DNA of 64,000 bases. Source: Micromussa lordhowensis. Lineage: Eukaryota; Cnidaria; Anthozoa; Scleractinia; Lobophylliidae. Positions 48,070 to 62,200 of the stretch are shown here, in pieces. The notes beneath the pieces are model-generated. The model did no database searches and had not been told where the DNA came from. It saw nothing but the letters and a program-made list of their open reading frames with translations. Location: contig OZ026595.1 of assembly GCA_964020085.1 (NCBI GenBank), positions 2,201,001 to 2,265,000 of the forward strand. Reading direction: 5' to 3'. The stretch's first letter is position 1. Every line of letters begins with the position of its first letter. Position numbers and translations under genes: made by a program.

Positions 48070-50128
48070 TTGGAAATAGGCAAGCTGCTCCATAGTACAG
48101 TGTTGATAAGAGTTAATAAGCTTTAGGAGAAGCTTTTTGTAAAGAATGGTTTCGACATCATACAACCAAGTAGTGCAGTGAAAGTCATTTAGAATCAATA
48201 GACTTAACAGAGCACTTTTAGTGTGGCTACTATAAAAGTTCTATTCTTTTCAATTTTCATGTAATATGATGGTGGTAGAAATTGTACATGTGCAATATCC
48301 ATGTCATTCATGTAACCATAAGTAAGACAGCCCTAGTTTTGGCAGGAACTTACGCTGCCAACCGCGCTGGGTCCCATTGCTTGATGGACATCTTTACGTT
48401 TGTGTGCAATGCAAAGTCAGTAAAAAAATAAATGTAAAAAAATTGGAATAATAAATTTTTGCGAATAGAGTGTTGTTTAATATTTACCTTCTAAAGTATT
48501 CTTTATAAAAAGAGTTGAAAACAGAAGCTCACTCTTGTTTTAACTGGACTTCTTATGCATTCTTCCGGTAGATATTGAGGACTTGGCTCATCGAATCTTA
48601 ATGAGTCCTTAGAGCTTGATTGTGCACTCACTGAATTTGAACCTGCTCAAATGTTTTCGTGAAATTCACTGAAAGTTTTCTCTTGTTTGCCTCACGCCCA
48701 CTGAGATTTGCACTCAACTCTCTTCCATGGTCGTCTATTGAAAACGTGGTAACTTTTCATTGTCGCCTTGCACTGTTTTTTTGATACAACCCTGTTGGTG
48801 TCTATGCTTCTCTAAAGTGTCTACCTTCCTTGGAGCGAAATTAAAACATACAAAAGACCTTTTGGGGACTGTTTTTGAATGCATATGAGTTTTAAATTTG
48901 AGGAATTAGTTTTAAGCATTCTAGTGCAGATGTTGCAACTAAACAAATAAGAATCTGTGGGGAGCCAATTATCAGAGATTGTTACAATGAATAGTAGCTG
49001 CTTGTAACATTGATTCGTGTTTTTGCCTTACACAGAAAACTTGTAATTGTCCTATTCTCTGAATAGTGGATGGACGTTTGCGTAACTTGAGCAAAAATGA
49101 CCGTATCAAGAGAGGTCAGACAACGTGACCATGGGTGACAGTTACATGTAATGCGCCGCGCAGATGTACACAGGAAGTCAGTGGAACGTTGTCATGTTCT
49201 TCCCTCCCCTTACTTTTGCGCCACACTCCTGTCCACTGTGGCCAGGCATTTACCTTTTTTCACGCGGTTTGTGACCCTGGCTATGAGGAGACTAGTACTC
49301 CTCCTGGCTCAGATATGCGCGCAAAAAGGTTGCTTTTCACTAGCATGAGCTGATAAGCATTGATAGCTGACACAGCGATATGCTTTTACCTGGAGCATTT
49401 TGTTTGGAAAATTACCTTGCAAAATGGGTTAACAATCAAGATGCTACTGGATCTGCTTATGTGAACCTGGCAATACTGCTAGCCTGCAGAACAGGCGCTG
49501 CAGTAGGACAGCATGATTCTGTTTCATTCCCAAATTTTGCCACAATTCTCTTGTCACATGCACTTTTCACCACAGACTTAACTAGTTCTTCACATTTCAT
49601 GCATTAGCTTTTTCCTTTATGAAATCTCATCCACTGAGTGGTTAAGGAATAACGGTTTAAGCTGTGAACAACTGGAGAGCCTATTATTTTATTTTGTTGG
49701 TTTGCAGTATAGCATCATGTGTGTCTAACACACATACCATAACAATTTTGTGTTGTGTAGTTCCACAACATATCCATTCCTATCCCTTGTAAGAAGGTTG
49801 GAAGCTTAGCTGTAATTTTCAGAGGGGTTTGGTGGGAGGGGGGAGGACTGGGGGGTTTAAACCAAAAACCTTTCATGGGGATGGTATGGATAGTTTCTTT
49901 AATGACTTGTTAGACTTAGTGTTGTAGTGTCACTTGGAGAGTACTTATGAATAAACTGAAATGTCTTTCATTATCCAATGCAGGCCCCAGATACTCCGCA
50001 TCACTTTATAAAAATAAGTTCATATCCTCTAAATTGCTTTATTCATCTTAAATACAAGAGAAGAAAACTTAATATGCTCAGGAAGACTGTCAGAAAATTC
50101 AAGACCACATAAATATGAAGAAAAATAA
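48070..50128. other. Intergenic region after the gasdermin-like gene
   Basis: It holds the 3' UTR of the gasdermin-like gene (AATAAA at 48427-48432 and 48450-48455). Beyond 48.5 kb I see no exon, RNA gene or clear transposon. The ORFs at 49135-49607 have no recognisable motif. Confidence 0.5.
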
Positions 50129-50420
50129 GCAATAACACTTTTCCCGTGTTTAAATAGCCTCATCTAAACACAAGGAGGGTTGGGGAGACAGTTACCGGTA
50201 TATGCAAACCCAAGACTTAGTCAAGGGTTTGCATAACTTTCGAGAATATCTCCAAAATCCCCAGGTGTTCAGATGAGGCTATGTGAACATCGAAAAAGTA
50301 CTCTATTGCCTTTAAAAAATAATTCTCAGAAATACACTCTAATCTGAAACGTCACAACCGTGTTTACATACTGCCATGTCGACCAACGGGAGCGCACGAC
50401 TAGTAGCTCAGTTATTTTAT
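50129..50420. repeat. Dispersed repeat copy 2 (see 32876-33150)
   Basis: The same block order as copy 1: GCCTCATCTAAACAC, GTCAAGGGTTTGCATAACTT, GATGAGGCTATGTGAAC, AATAATTCTCA and AACGTCACAACCGTGTTTA. Orientation is the same. Confidence 0.7.
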
Positions 50421-51046
50421 AATATACATTCATACACTGTACATAGATACATTGTAAGGAGTAAAAGAAACAAAAGAAAGATGTTTTTGTTCCTAACATG
50501 TTATACAAATTATGTATTGACATGTCCAGATTTTCATTGATCAATATTTTTAACACCATAATGCATGTGACAATCTTGAATCACTTAACATTTATGCCAC
50601 TTCATAAATAATATTAAACAACAGGGTGAAATATGTAATGCAAGTTAGCTCATAAAAGGTATAGGACCCTCAATAAATAAAAAGGAGGGGGTTGCTCATC
50701 GGAAATTTTCAAAAGACCCCCAAAGAGGTACCAAGATCTATTTTGTGGGCGGGGCTTGAAATAATTTCAAGCCAATTGCCCAGAAGTACAAATTCTCAAA
50801 TATCACATTAATTGACCTCAACTTTTTTTGGTTCAATACCCTAAAACATACTGCAAAAGCTCCTGCCATGAACCTTTTTAGGCTGAGCACCAAGAGATAT
50901 CAAACACGCTTTTTTAACCCCTCAAAGATACGACGAGCACCCCTGCCCTTGTTACAGTATACAAGGGTCCCCCTCATGGGAGAAGATGGCCATGGTTGAT
51001 ACCCAGTTCTACTTGTTGAAGGAACCCAAGAATGTTTTCCACCTCA

Positions 51047-52449
51047 TTACGTAGCACCCTTATTGACTTCTCCATTTAGATCATTCAGAAGGTCACTGGA
51101 CTTCACTAGCATCTCAAGACTCACTGCCTCCTCATCTGGTTTCTCCACTTTAACTACAATCCCTGCAGACCTGACTTGTTGAAATTCTCCATTTGTAAGA
51201 CCACCACCGGCCTGAAGACATCTGTCTGGCTTGTCATCCTCATGTCTATCACAGGCTGGCTCCTCACCAGAGTGTTCCTTTCTGTTATGCCTGAGCAGAG
51301 ATCTCTCTCGTACAAAGTACTGGCGACATTTGGAACAATAAAATGGCTGTTTGGAACTGTGAGTCACTTTGTGTTCTTTAAGGCCTTTCCTTGCAGAAAA
51401 ACACTTCCCGCAGACATCACATTTGTGAGGTTTCTCACCTGTGTGTATTTTCTTATGCCGGTTCAGAGTTGACCCTTGTCTAAAGCACTTGTTGCATTCA
51501 GTGCATATGTAAGGCTTTTCTCCTGAATGCACACGCAAATGTTCCAAAAGGGAGCTTCTATAGTTGAACCTTTTGTTACACTCTTCACACCTGAATGGCC
51601 TCTCGCCCGTGTGCATTCTTCGATGCCTTTTCAACTCAGAATTACATTTGCATAGCTTGTTGCAATCTGGACAATAAAGACATGGTAAGTTCTTAAAAGA
51701 GTGGTCAACTGGGTTTGACCCAAAGGTGATTTCGGCAAGTTTGTATAATGTTATTTCTCCAGAGTGCATTGTGCGTAAATGCTCCCAAAGAGAACTGGTG
51801 CAGTCAAAAAACTGGTTACACTCTTTGCAGACAAATGCCTTTTCACTAGAGTGCCATCTTTGATGCTCGATCAATTCAGATTTAAGTTGAAATAACTTGT
51901 TACACTCTATACAGACGAAACACTGCGGGCAGTTTGCAGATTCTCCCACTTGGAACTTTTCAAGGCTTGGAGTAATGGTGTCCAAATGGCTCAATACATT
52001 AGCATTAGAACCTTGCATAACCTGGCTCACGACACCTCCTGCAGGAAGAAAACCAGCGATAATTATGAATCTTTTAAAAAGTTGGTACAAGTTAAGAAGC
52101 TTCTGAACTAGTGCAAATTACAAAAATATTTATCATCAAACTTGACACCTGCAACAATTTGTTTACATCCCTCCTTTTGTCTTCCATTTCAACAAATTCA
52201 CAGGGTTTTTTTTTATAACAGCTGATAATAGTAAGTTACAAGAACTATAAGAACCTGGCTGGCTTTCTATTTACCAAAGAAATTATGCACACAACATACC
52301 GCACAAGTTTAACTATGATTGCATGATTGGCTGAACCTTAAAGACTTCCTAAACTTCCTATAGACGATATAGCTGAAATTTCTTTGATAGAAAAGACATG
52401 TTCTTGCACAACAAGTGACAACCAAAACATGCAACTAAAGTTTTCGAAT

Positions 52450-52494
<45 letters not shown>

Positions 52495-52752
52495 GAGTAT
52501 TCCAAGATAATTTGGTTTTATCAACTGAGTTGATAATGTGAATTGGTCACCGTAAAGAGATTCGAAAGCTGACGTTTCGAGCGTGGCCCGTTCGTCGGAG
52601 CGAAATATAGTTTTGTAAAGTTTTCGAAGTTGTCTTTATAGTTTTGTTACGTTGTGGACTCAAGGTTCAGGCAAATTGTGACAAGAAGGCTCGACACCAC
52701 CACTTCCAGTGCACTACTGTAAAAGAAAAGCGATCAAATTCTTACCTTCCAT
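51047..52752 (-). CDS. C2H2 zinc-finger protein with seven fingers, two coding exons
   Basis: Exon 1 coding part is 52746-52752 (ATGGAAG|GTAAG); exon 2 is 51047-52038, preceded by TTCTTCCTGCAG. The join is in frame and gives 332 aa. There are seven C2H2 fingers: the first from about residue 43 (FVCIECNKLF), the second directly after, the third after a linker of about 20 residues, then four in series with TGERPF, SGEKPY and TGEKPH linkers, and the last (FYCSKCRQYF) after SSKQP. Such arrays bind DNA in the nucleus, so this is probably a transcription factor. The tail contains VKVE, a ΨKxE sumoylation consensus. No KRAB, BTB or ZAD domain is seen. Fingers 1-2 have CPQC just upstream, which could confuse zinc-site assignment. 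The family cannot be named from the fingers alone. Confidence 0.85.
52500..52612. repeat. Dispersed repeat fragment
   Basis: It contains CGAAAGCTGACGTTTCGAGC followed by CCGTTCGTCGGAGCGAAAT, a sequence pattern I know as widespread in cnidarian genomes. It sits in the intron of the zinc-finger gene. Confidence 0.5.
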
Positions 52753-53973
52753 GTTTCCAAGCAGTCTACTGTAGTTCTATAAAATTACCGTACACTTCTT
52801 TTGTAAAACATCAAAGAACAAGGCCGCACGTGGTCGAACAATGTTTGTTGAATGGAAAGGCGCCGTCGGTACATCAGCGGTTGAGATACTTCATGTAATA
52901 TTTCTGAAAGTTTCCAGACGCGGAGTTTTACCGAGGATCCCGTGGGTAGGGGTATATATTTTCTCCAAACCAGGAGCCCTGTCCAAACTTATTCAAGGTT
53001 TGGTACGTAAGCCTTTGTAGCAGGCTAAAGACCAGGTTATAGTACATGTGGGACGCCAGAGGGCATTTATACGTACATTTCACAGACCGAGAGCCTCTCA
53101 GAGGTGTCAGACGTTTTTTTTTTGGAGGGAGCAAGGGGTATTTTTGAGATCAATTTGAGGAAACAAGGCATACGGTATCAGCACTATTAAAAAGTCAGGA
53201 GCTTGCTGATATCACTTTTATTTGAAAAAAGAGAGAGAGAGAGAGAGAAAAAAAATATCAGTTCTTACCTAGCTTTCTAAAACTTTCATAGTTCGCTCCT
53301 TCATTAAAACTAGCACCTGGCTCGAAAACGCTTGTTAATGTGGTTTTATCCTGGTTTCAACTGAGTCGCGGTTTTGACCTTACGTTTCTTGTTTTTATGG
53401 TAAGCCAATCAGATTCTGGCGTATGACACAAAAGATTAATTTGATTTGATTTTTTTCCCTTGATGCACTCACAGTACTTTAAACGGTCGCCTTTTATGTA
53501 CATAAAACTGTAGGCCCGATATTGCGAATGCTGGAATCCAAATTTTAATATTTAGAAGAATAAAACCTTTAATATATAGAAGAATAATTGAAACCTTTTT
53601 TTCGGTTTCAAGCAGCCGTTTGACCACGAGGCTAACCGGAAGTTTGACGAAGCGGGAAAAATGAAAATGAGATTCCCAGGAAACCAAAAACAATGCAAAA
53701 TGCTGTGATCTGATTGGCTGGTTTCGCGCATAATGTTTTCACCATGCAAAGCGGGGGAAAGTTTGAAAAGCCTAGGTTCGACCGAAGCACCACCAGTATC
53801 TTGCTGTATTCTTTCGTTTTCCACGAAGTTCATGTATCAGTAGTTTAGAACCGCTTCTCTTTCTCTTGCACTCTTTTTCGGAGTCTCTGTAGCGTCCGTG
53901 GCCGTTTTCTTGTTAAGACGTACTGTATCTACGTGCCTTTCGACGACTACTGCACGAGTCATCAATTTACAAC
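52753..53973. promoter_or_regulatory. Divergent spacer between zinc-finger and CDC25 genes
   Basis: The two start codons face away from each other across 1.2 kb, so the region should contain both promoters and 5' UTRs. A (GA)n run at about 53230-53248 is the only obvious low-complexity signal. I see no confident TATA box. Confidence 0.4.
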
Positions 53974-56900
53974 ATGGCCGGACTGAAACCAAGAGCTGGA
54001 AGCTACCTCGAGTTAGAACTTCCACAACGAAAGAATTCGCTGGATATTATCCCTAACGCGGTACTTTCTCCAATAACAGAGCTAGCTATAAACTTTGAAA
54101 GCAGGTAAACTCGTATAAAGCTCTCATTTGTACGTGATATTTATGGCGGTATTTCAGGTGGATCTCGAACGGCTACGAACTGTAATATGCCCTGACAATC
54201 GTGTGACGGAACAGTGTACATGCTATCCTCTAACCTTATTGACTGGCTCTTGATTTTAGCAGCTTGGGAAGAACGCCAAAAAGAAAGCTTTCGCTATGTG
54301 GAGACGATCCCTCAACGCCGAACGCTGGTTTCCAAAGGTCGCTTTCAACAGTGTCCAACGAATCCGGTACGGTTATAAGCTAAATTAATCTACCTCGATT
54401 GACTGATATTTAAGTTTTATTTATCTTGAAATAAGGAAAAAACAGTGCTTGTTTCATGGCGTTTTTCATCTGCGATCTCTCCATTTCTTAGGCTACTGCC
54501 CCGATTCACCACCAGGGTTTCTGTTTGACTCGCCTTCAATGGAAATGTTAAAGTGAGTGCGCTTGATATGAATGTAATTTTAGTGGAACTTAATGCTGTA
54601 CTGTGTTGTAAGTTAACTTCAGTTTCACGTCTTATTTCTCAGTCTTCGTTGCTAGCATTTATTCCTTCAAACTTGCTGTTTCATTGCTGCTTCAGTCCCA
54701 AACATTGCTATTTCAGTCCCCAACCGTCTTAACATACTCTAAATCAAGAGCATTATTTTACAAATTTCCTTTATTGTCCAATCCTTTGTCATTTCAAATC
54801 TTTCAGTATTAAAGCTTAGTCTTGTGTGATAAATAATTTGATTTGTTCGCTTGAAGTTGAAAGAAATTCTGCCCATTCCGAAAACGTGTTTCTCTATAAA
54901 CACGAATTTTTAGCTTGAACCGAATTAAATTTCTGATGAAGTAAACATATCAAGCAGCTTGTAAATCTTGTCTTTTGTTTCTTAACTTCTTTTGCTATAT
55001 TTTTATGTCTGTTGTAGGGCCAACGCTGAAAAGAGAAAACAAAGGTCTGTATGCTTTATAAATTAACGTTTGTTTAGCTTAGCTCGATTCAGTCGGTTAT
55101 GTTCTAATCGAGTTGATTTTGTCAGATGTTTTTTTTTTCCAAAAAATCGACTAATCTTTCTTCGCAGTGAGATAGTATGAAAATTATTTTCATTTGCGTG
55201 CAAATGGTGCAACACTCTGGAATGTTTGATCATTTAAAGTGTTGTCTTTCAGTCCAGCTGTTCTGTAGTCCACGTGTTTTCTATTGTTTTAGGGAATCTT
55301 GTTATCGACAATTGTTGAATAGTTCTGTGCCAATTATTCAAAAGTCGACAGCATTTTGACATAAAAAGACTAAAAATTGTTTAAGTAAGCAAGGAAGAAA
55401 TAAATATGTTCAGTTTTGTTTGGATACTTGCCAAAATCGTGGTGGGTTTCTAATTCATTGTCTGACACAATCCAGCATAATTTGAATGAACCATCTAATG
55501 ATGAATGAAAACTTTGTTTTGTAAAATGTTGCAAAACTGCTTAAGCTGAACTGAACATTTTATACTATGCAATAAAAAATACAGCCAATCTGGATACAGG
55601 GAAGCCATTGCATATTTGACGGTATTACACCCAACCTTCCCATTGCGCACGGGGCATTTGTCAAATCTTCAGACTCTTGTTAAGTCACTTTTACCTGACT
55701 GATCTATGAATTTTAATTTTTTTTAAATGTGTCTTTACCAATATTTAGGTGCTCATTTCTGTATAAGTAGTTCTATGAGTAATATAAGCTAAGTAAGATA
55801 TAAGTTAAGTGATGTAACTGAAAAAACCTTGTAGGGAGTTGCAATGAAGTATGTATTTTCTTGGTCTTCACACTGCCTAAAGGCTTGTGCATATACCAAG
55901 AAAATATAAGTGACTAGTGTGATATTCCATGAGCACACATCTACCTACTTTATTACTATACTACATCTACTATTTTAATGGTACATCTCTATTTCTAGGA
56001 AGGATTGAAATTTGTGCTGTCCATTTGGCATTGTGTCTTGAGCTAATAAACATGTACAGTGTATATATGTCATGACATAATAAACATGTAGGATCTAATT
56101 GGTATGAGCTGATGCATGATTTGGTATCACACATTTGAAGTTTGGCAGAACATAATGTAAACTTTCATGTCCACAGTGCAACACAGTTATTGTTTTACCG
56201 AGTTGCCAAAATGTTCTCAATAAAGAAGTACAGAGGAAACTTGATATGTGGATTCTTTTCTTGAGGGGGGAACTCCTGGTTTTAAGTTTTGTCTATGCTT
56301 GTTGAAAGCAAGAAAATAAAATTAACTCTATTCGACTTTCGGCAAAACAGGTTTTCCAAACTTGAATAATTGAGATGGTGAATCATGTAATATGTGATAC
56401 CCATTTAGATCATGGAAATGATTTTACAATACCGGGCCATTTATATCAACTCTTCTAAGAAAGAAACATATAGAAACAAAAGGAACCATTCAAATTCAAT
56501 GAGTTGTAAATAGTGGCCTGGTGTTCCACAATCTAACCAGATCATGCTTTCACATTCATGTAATGGATGTGCATGCTTGGATGGAAACGACGGTGTTACA
56601 AACACATCACTTTGACTTTCATATCTGTTTAAATTAGTCTGTCAGGCAGTGAAGTGTAATTTGTGAACCTGGTTATAATTTTTCTTGTGAACTGAGTTTC
56701 AAGTGTTTTCCTTTCTGCAGGAGACCTCCTTTCAAAAGGTGGAACTCGTTGCCAGTGAGTGACTTACGTGTACATATATCATTGATTCATAGTTTAGGAG
56801 AAACTTGCTGTGGTCTAGTGCAAATGCTGAAATTTCATTGACTAGGCTGTGCTAGGCTAATAGGCACATGCAAAACTCTTGTTTGCTGGACTCTGGATCA

Positions 56901-58034
56901 ATTGATCAGGGTCCAGGGTCGCTGTGTAGTGTTCTTGGACAAGTTGCATGTACACTGTGCTTTAACTCTCACAGTGACTCTCTCCACCCAGGTTTATAAA
57001 TGGGTACAGGAAATTTAGTGTTGGGGATAACCCTACGGTAGACTTGCATGAATCATGTGGCAAGGAGTAGACTCTTAGTTGCTTCAAGGAGTAGACTCCT
57101 AGACACTTCATGCTACAGAAACTGGAGATAATTGCAAACTTTACCCACATTTTTTTGATAAATATGGTCAGAGGTCAAGCAGCTTCTTTTTTGTACAGTG
57201 GATGTACTTGTTTTGTCAATCATCAGTGCTGGTTGTTTTACCGCGATTTTTAACTTGCTTCCATCAGGTGAAGACCGGAGAGGATCCTTTTACTGCAAAC
57301 AAAGAAAACATTGAATTGAATTTTGATACTGGAAAGGAGAGAGAAACAGAACCTTCAGAAACTGTTTGCCCTTCTGAGGAAACAGAATTCAAGTTTGCTC
57401 GGCCAAAATGTCCAGTTGGAGGAAGAAAAACATCAGTACAGAATTTTCCTGGGAGATCTTTGTCTGAACCTTCACCTCTGGTAAATTGAGCATTACAATA
57501 AATCATTTTAATGTGCTGAGAATTAATTCACACCCATTGCTCTACCTGTAACATTGACAGTTACAGTGTAAGAATGAGGCCACATCCAGCCATCTTGACT
57601 TCACAAGCTTGGTTATTAAAGGATTTATTATATGGCTTTCCGTGAAATTTTTCTTGCGGGACAAGGTGGGTAATCCTGAGCGGGCAAGATAGCACCATTT
57701 TGCCCGGCCCGGTAGCTAGTTGCAGTCCAGGATTTGGTTCATCTTGGCCACTTTGGGAGTTAGCCATACAATATTTAACAATTATTCCACAAGCGCGTGT
57801 TGGATATGAGATGGTAGATAGCCAACGAGGCGCATAGCGCCGAGTTGGCTATAATCATCTCATATCCAACAAGGGTGAGTGGAATAATTGTTTTATTAAA
57901 AGCACCCTAAAAATATAGGAAACTAAACTTTAAAAAAATTGAAACACCCCCGAAAATCACGCGTTCGCTTACCATATTCGTATAGCATGGTATAATGGCT
58001 CATAGCCCATGGTGGCTAAGCCAATGAACTCTCA

Positions 58035-58067
<33 letters not shown>

Positions 58068-59197
58068 GTATGTTTATTATATGGCTAGCTCCGCGAGCGG
58101 GCAAGATGAATCAAATCCTGCGCTGTGATTGGCTACCTGAGCAGGCAAGATGGAGCTATCTTGCTCGCTAAAGACTACCCGCCTTTTCCCGCAAGAAAAA
58201 TTTTCCCGAAAGCTAGATAATAAATCCTTTATTTCTTTTTTGCGCGTTTATGGACCTCGACTCTGTCTCGGTCCATAAACACACAAAAAGAGAACTCGGC
58301 CAATATCCAGCGATCTTGACCTCACACTTGGTCAATAACGCCATACATATTGAAGTCTGAAAGTGTATGTTACAAAAACCAAGTACTAAACATTTCTTTT
58401 TCTTTTTTTTGTTTTTTCTTTTTTTTGTTTTCAATTTGCCCAGTCCCAGGAATTGTTCGTTCCATCTTCTCTGTCAGAGAGTGGTAGTCAAGAAAGTGCA
58501 GATGGAGATGATGATGGATTTATTGAAGACTTTGTTCAAGAACAGTCTAAAGAGGTACTGCATTTTATGTGTACATGTTCTCTTTTTACAAGCTTTTAAT
58601 TAACAAGAGAGGCATTCTAGAGCTGTTTGGATACCTAGTTGTTAGAGTGTCATGCTAAAAACCTCCATACTGACTTGTATAACTGATATCTTTTCCAAAA
58701 CATTTTATTAATTGGTTTGGTTTATTATTGTCAGTAATATTATTGAATACAATCATAAAAATAGGCTCAACATTATGTTACTAAGGAATTTAAAAGAATA
58801 TAAACCTTCGGGGAAGGTTTGCTTCCTGTTGAATGGATTTCTTGCTGACTTGTTGAAGTCTGCAGGATTGAAGGTTGCTATTTATTGCTTGTAAATTTGT
58901 TTTCTTTAATCTTCATCCACACAGGATGGCAGTTTAGAAGTACCATCAGGAATAACGGAACTTGTTAGTGCGCCACTAGTCTCTGAAGAAGTGGTATGTT
59001 ATCAGTGTAAACTGAAAAGGGGATCTTTCCTGAAATTATGTAATTGTCACTGTGCGTATTTAAGGTTTGCATACAATGTAATAATGTATTCATTTATTAA
59101 ATAAGTAATTCAGATTAGAACTTTTGAGTTTCTTTCCTCTGTTCATTACCTAAGTTGATGTAATAATACATGTAATAATAATAATAATATAAATAGT

Positions 59198-59258
<61 letters not shown>

Positions 59259-62200
59259 TTTAAACAGGGGGGATCTCACTTATAGTAGCTTTCAAAACAG
59301 CCCAGTGAAGAAATATTAACTTATGAAAATAAAAACGTATGTGTACATGTATAGGGGTCAAATGACTACAAGTCAGGAAATAATTATTCCTTTCTCATGT
59401 ACAGAAGACTGAGGACACAGGGAAAAGCTCTAAAGATACACCAAAGGTGAAAAAAGATACATAAATGATAATAGACCATATTTGTATCCTCAGTATTGGA
59501 CTGGAACTAGCTAGCAATGGAGGCTCAGGCAGGGGAATATCATTACAAAGAGACTTTCTGCATTAGCTTCAGTTTCTCAAGTTCTAGTCCAATATTGAGA
59601 TTACGAATATTACATCATGGGACAGATTTTGCGCTTTTAATTAGTTTTTGCAGAGGTGTAGCCCTCTTTAATACATTCTTACATGTAACTTCAAATACTT
59701 AATAATGTAAACTCCATTTCTTCATTGCATGCATGTAAATTGTATGTTTAGTTTATACTAATGATAAAAAAATGTCTGGGCAAGAAGTGCTCGGACTTTT
59801 TTCCTCATGCTTTATTTTTTGCATCACATTCAATGGACTAAGCAAAAGAGCAACAACTTGTGAGCCACTGATGCAGATGGTGATATATTTTGATAGTCAT
59901 CATTTTGTCTTAGACTGGTGAAGAACATACACCTGTCATTATCAAAGATATAAATGATACGGAGATGTCAGTTGACAAGTTGTAAACAATAAATCTGAAC
60001 TCTGATATCTTTGCATTGATTCCTTGTAGGCTTCTGGACCAGGCTATAAACCAAGAGACTTGTTCAATGCTGGAAGAGATAGAGCCTACACTGTGGCCTC
60101 GGAAAGCCCAACTAAACATGAAAGAGGCACAATAAGACAGAGGTCCAAATCCTTTGCTCTTAAGGTATCATAATCTGAATGGTATTATTATATAAACAAC
60201 CCCTGCCCCGCTCCTTCTCTATCTGATCTGAATCTCCCTCATCCAAGAAACTAAAATTAAAAATTTTATCCAAAAAGTGAACTTCCAAACTCCAGAACAA
60301 GCCTTAAGGCAGAGCTTGTGATTACAATATGTTAACCTTGTTCGAGCCTGTGATCCAATCGAAAACCAGTACCTGGGAAATGATCAACTTAAAAAAAAAA
60401 ACATGTGACCTCAATGAGCTCTAAACCTGAGCCCACGATATGTTCATGTCATGCTGGTTAGCAGATATCTTGTTTTGACAGGTATCAATTGACCATAACT
60501 TTGATGGCCGACGTCAAAGGTGTACACTTTAAACGAAGACTGTATGCCTTGGCCAACCTGCTAGCTGGAATATGGCCGCCATGTTGCATGATGTTGTTGT
60601 TGTCGCTGTTGTAGCGTACATGCACCCACGATCCATGCCACTAGCCATGTTGACCATGAGAAAACAGTCGCATGGCTTTCTATTTCTATGCATGCCTATG
60701 GCTCTGTTCCTGTAGTTAAGGTGATTCACTTGGTGGCTGTTCTGGCCACTGGAGCTCTGTTAAATCTCTTAATTTATGTATCATGCAGAGACCAAATCCT
60801 CCAAGAGATCCAAGTCCAAACCTGAAGAAAAAGCTCAGGTATTGCAACTTCCTAGGGTTGTTTTTTGGTTTGTTTATTTATTTTTCATAATGTTGTGTTG
60901 TGTCAATGACTGATGCTGACAATTGCGTATACCGTACCTTTTTTCACAGGGCAAGATGTCAGTCGGTCATTGAAGGAAACAATCATTCATCTTTTCTCGA
61001 TATGGTAAGTGAACTAACTGAGCCGTAACAAACTGTCAATTAGAGGAGGAGTGTCCATGTGTATGTACATTTGAGTTACAATGCTAGACTGACAAAATTA
61101 ATGGCCAGTTTTCAAGAAGGACTTGCATGGATTTGGTCAGGAGTACATGTATGTTCTCCTAAAGAAGATCTGGCATGATTATTTTAAACTTGGTTGAATG
61201 CAATACAACAGGAGTAAACAACAAGGGGCAGAAGTCTAACCTTAGAGGTCAGCAGAGTTTACAGGGTTTGTACAGGTCATGGAAAACCTGGAAAGTCGTG
61301 CAATTTTATTTCAATTTCCAGGCCTTCCTTCATTGAGGTTGGTGCGATCATCTCTAAATTAAATTAAAATGTTAGTAGTAGTCAAAATTCAATTGAATTA
61401 AATTACATTCTTTTCCAATTTTTTTTTTCTTTATTATTATTATTTTTTCTTCCCATTTCTCTTAATTTTAGTAATAACAGTAATTAAAGTAATAATAAAT
61501 AACTTCTAACTATTGATAGACTGGCCTGCTGAGACTAGCATAGCTATCCGCAGGCCATCCCGACTGTAATATGTATTTTTAATTAGTAATAAAATGATGA
61601 TGATGATGAAGGAAAGTCATGGAATTTAAGTGAAAGTTGTGGAAAAGTTATGCCAGGATTCCATGCATTCTTGGACCAAAAGGCGTTGTATCAGATTTGC
61701 GTCAGCTCTTGCGTGTCCCTCCACTTCCCCTGCCCCTCGCTCTCTTTCCACTGTATTGTCAGTGTGATGGGTGCCTATTTGTCTCCCTACTGTGTGGCTG
61801 GATTGCAGCATTTGCCAGCAGTCTCCATGTAGAGGCTGGCTGTTAATAGTGGAAGCTTCTGGGTGTGTCAGGCACCCAACTGTCCTTTTACGTGGGGGTT
61901 GCGGAGTCCACATGTTTGTCAGTGACAGGATTGTTCTTAAAATCAGTATTTACAAAAATTAATATCGTATCTCTATTAACATGCAATCAACAGGCATTAT
62001 TACAACAAAGGCCAAATGAAGATCAGCCTTGTACATTGAGACGCTCGCAGTCAGTTACGTGTGAACATGACTTGGGAAACCTGCTTGATGCTTCAGGTAT
62101 GAATCAAAAACCTTTTGGGGTCAAAAGAAATTCCATGATTTTGCACAGGTTCACAGTAAGAAAGCTGAAAACCAGCTTTTTTGAGGTGCACTAACTATTA

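Noticed and set aside
59914..59985. Possible extra CDC25 exon after CATTTTGTCTTAG with an open frame.
   Set aside because: The nearest GT donors leave phase 2, which breaks the frame into the next exon, and the donors are weak. Exons 9 and 10 join well without it.
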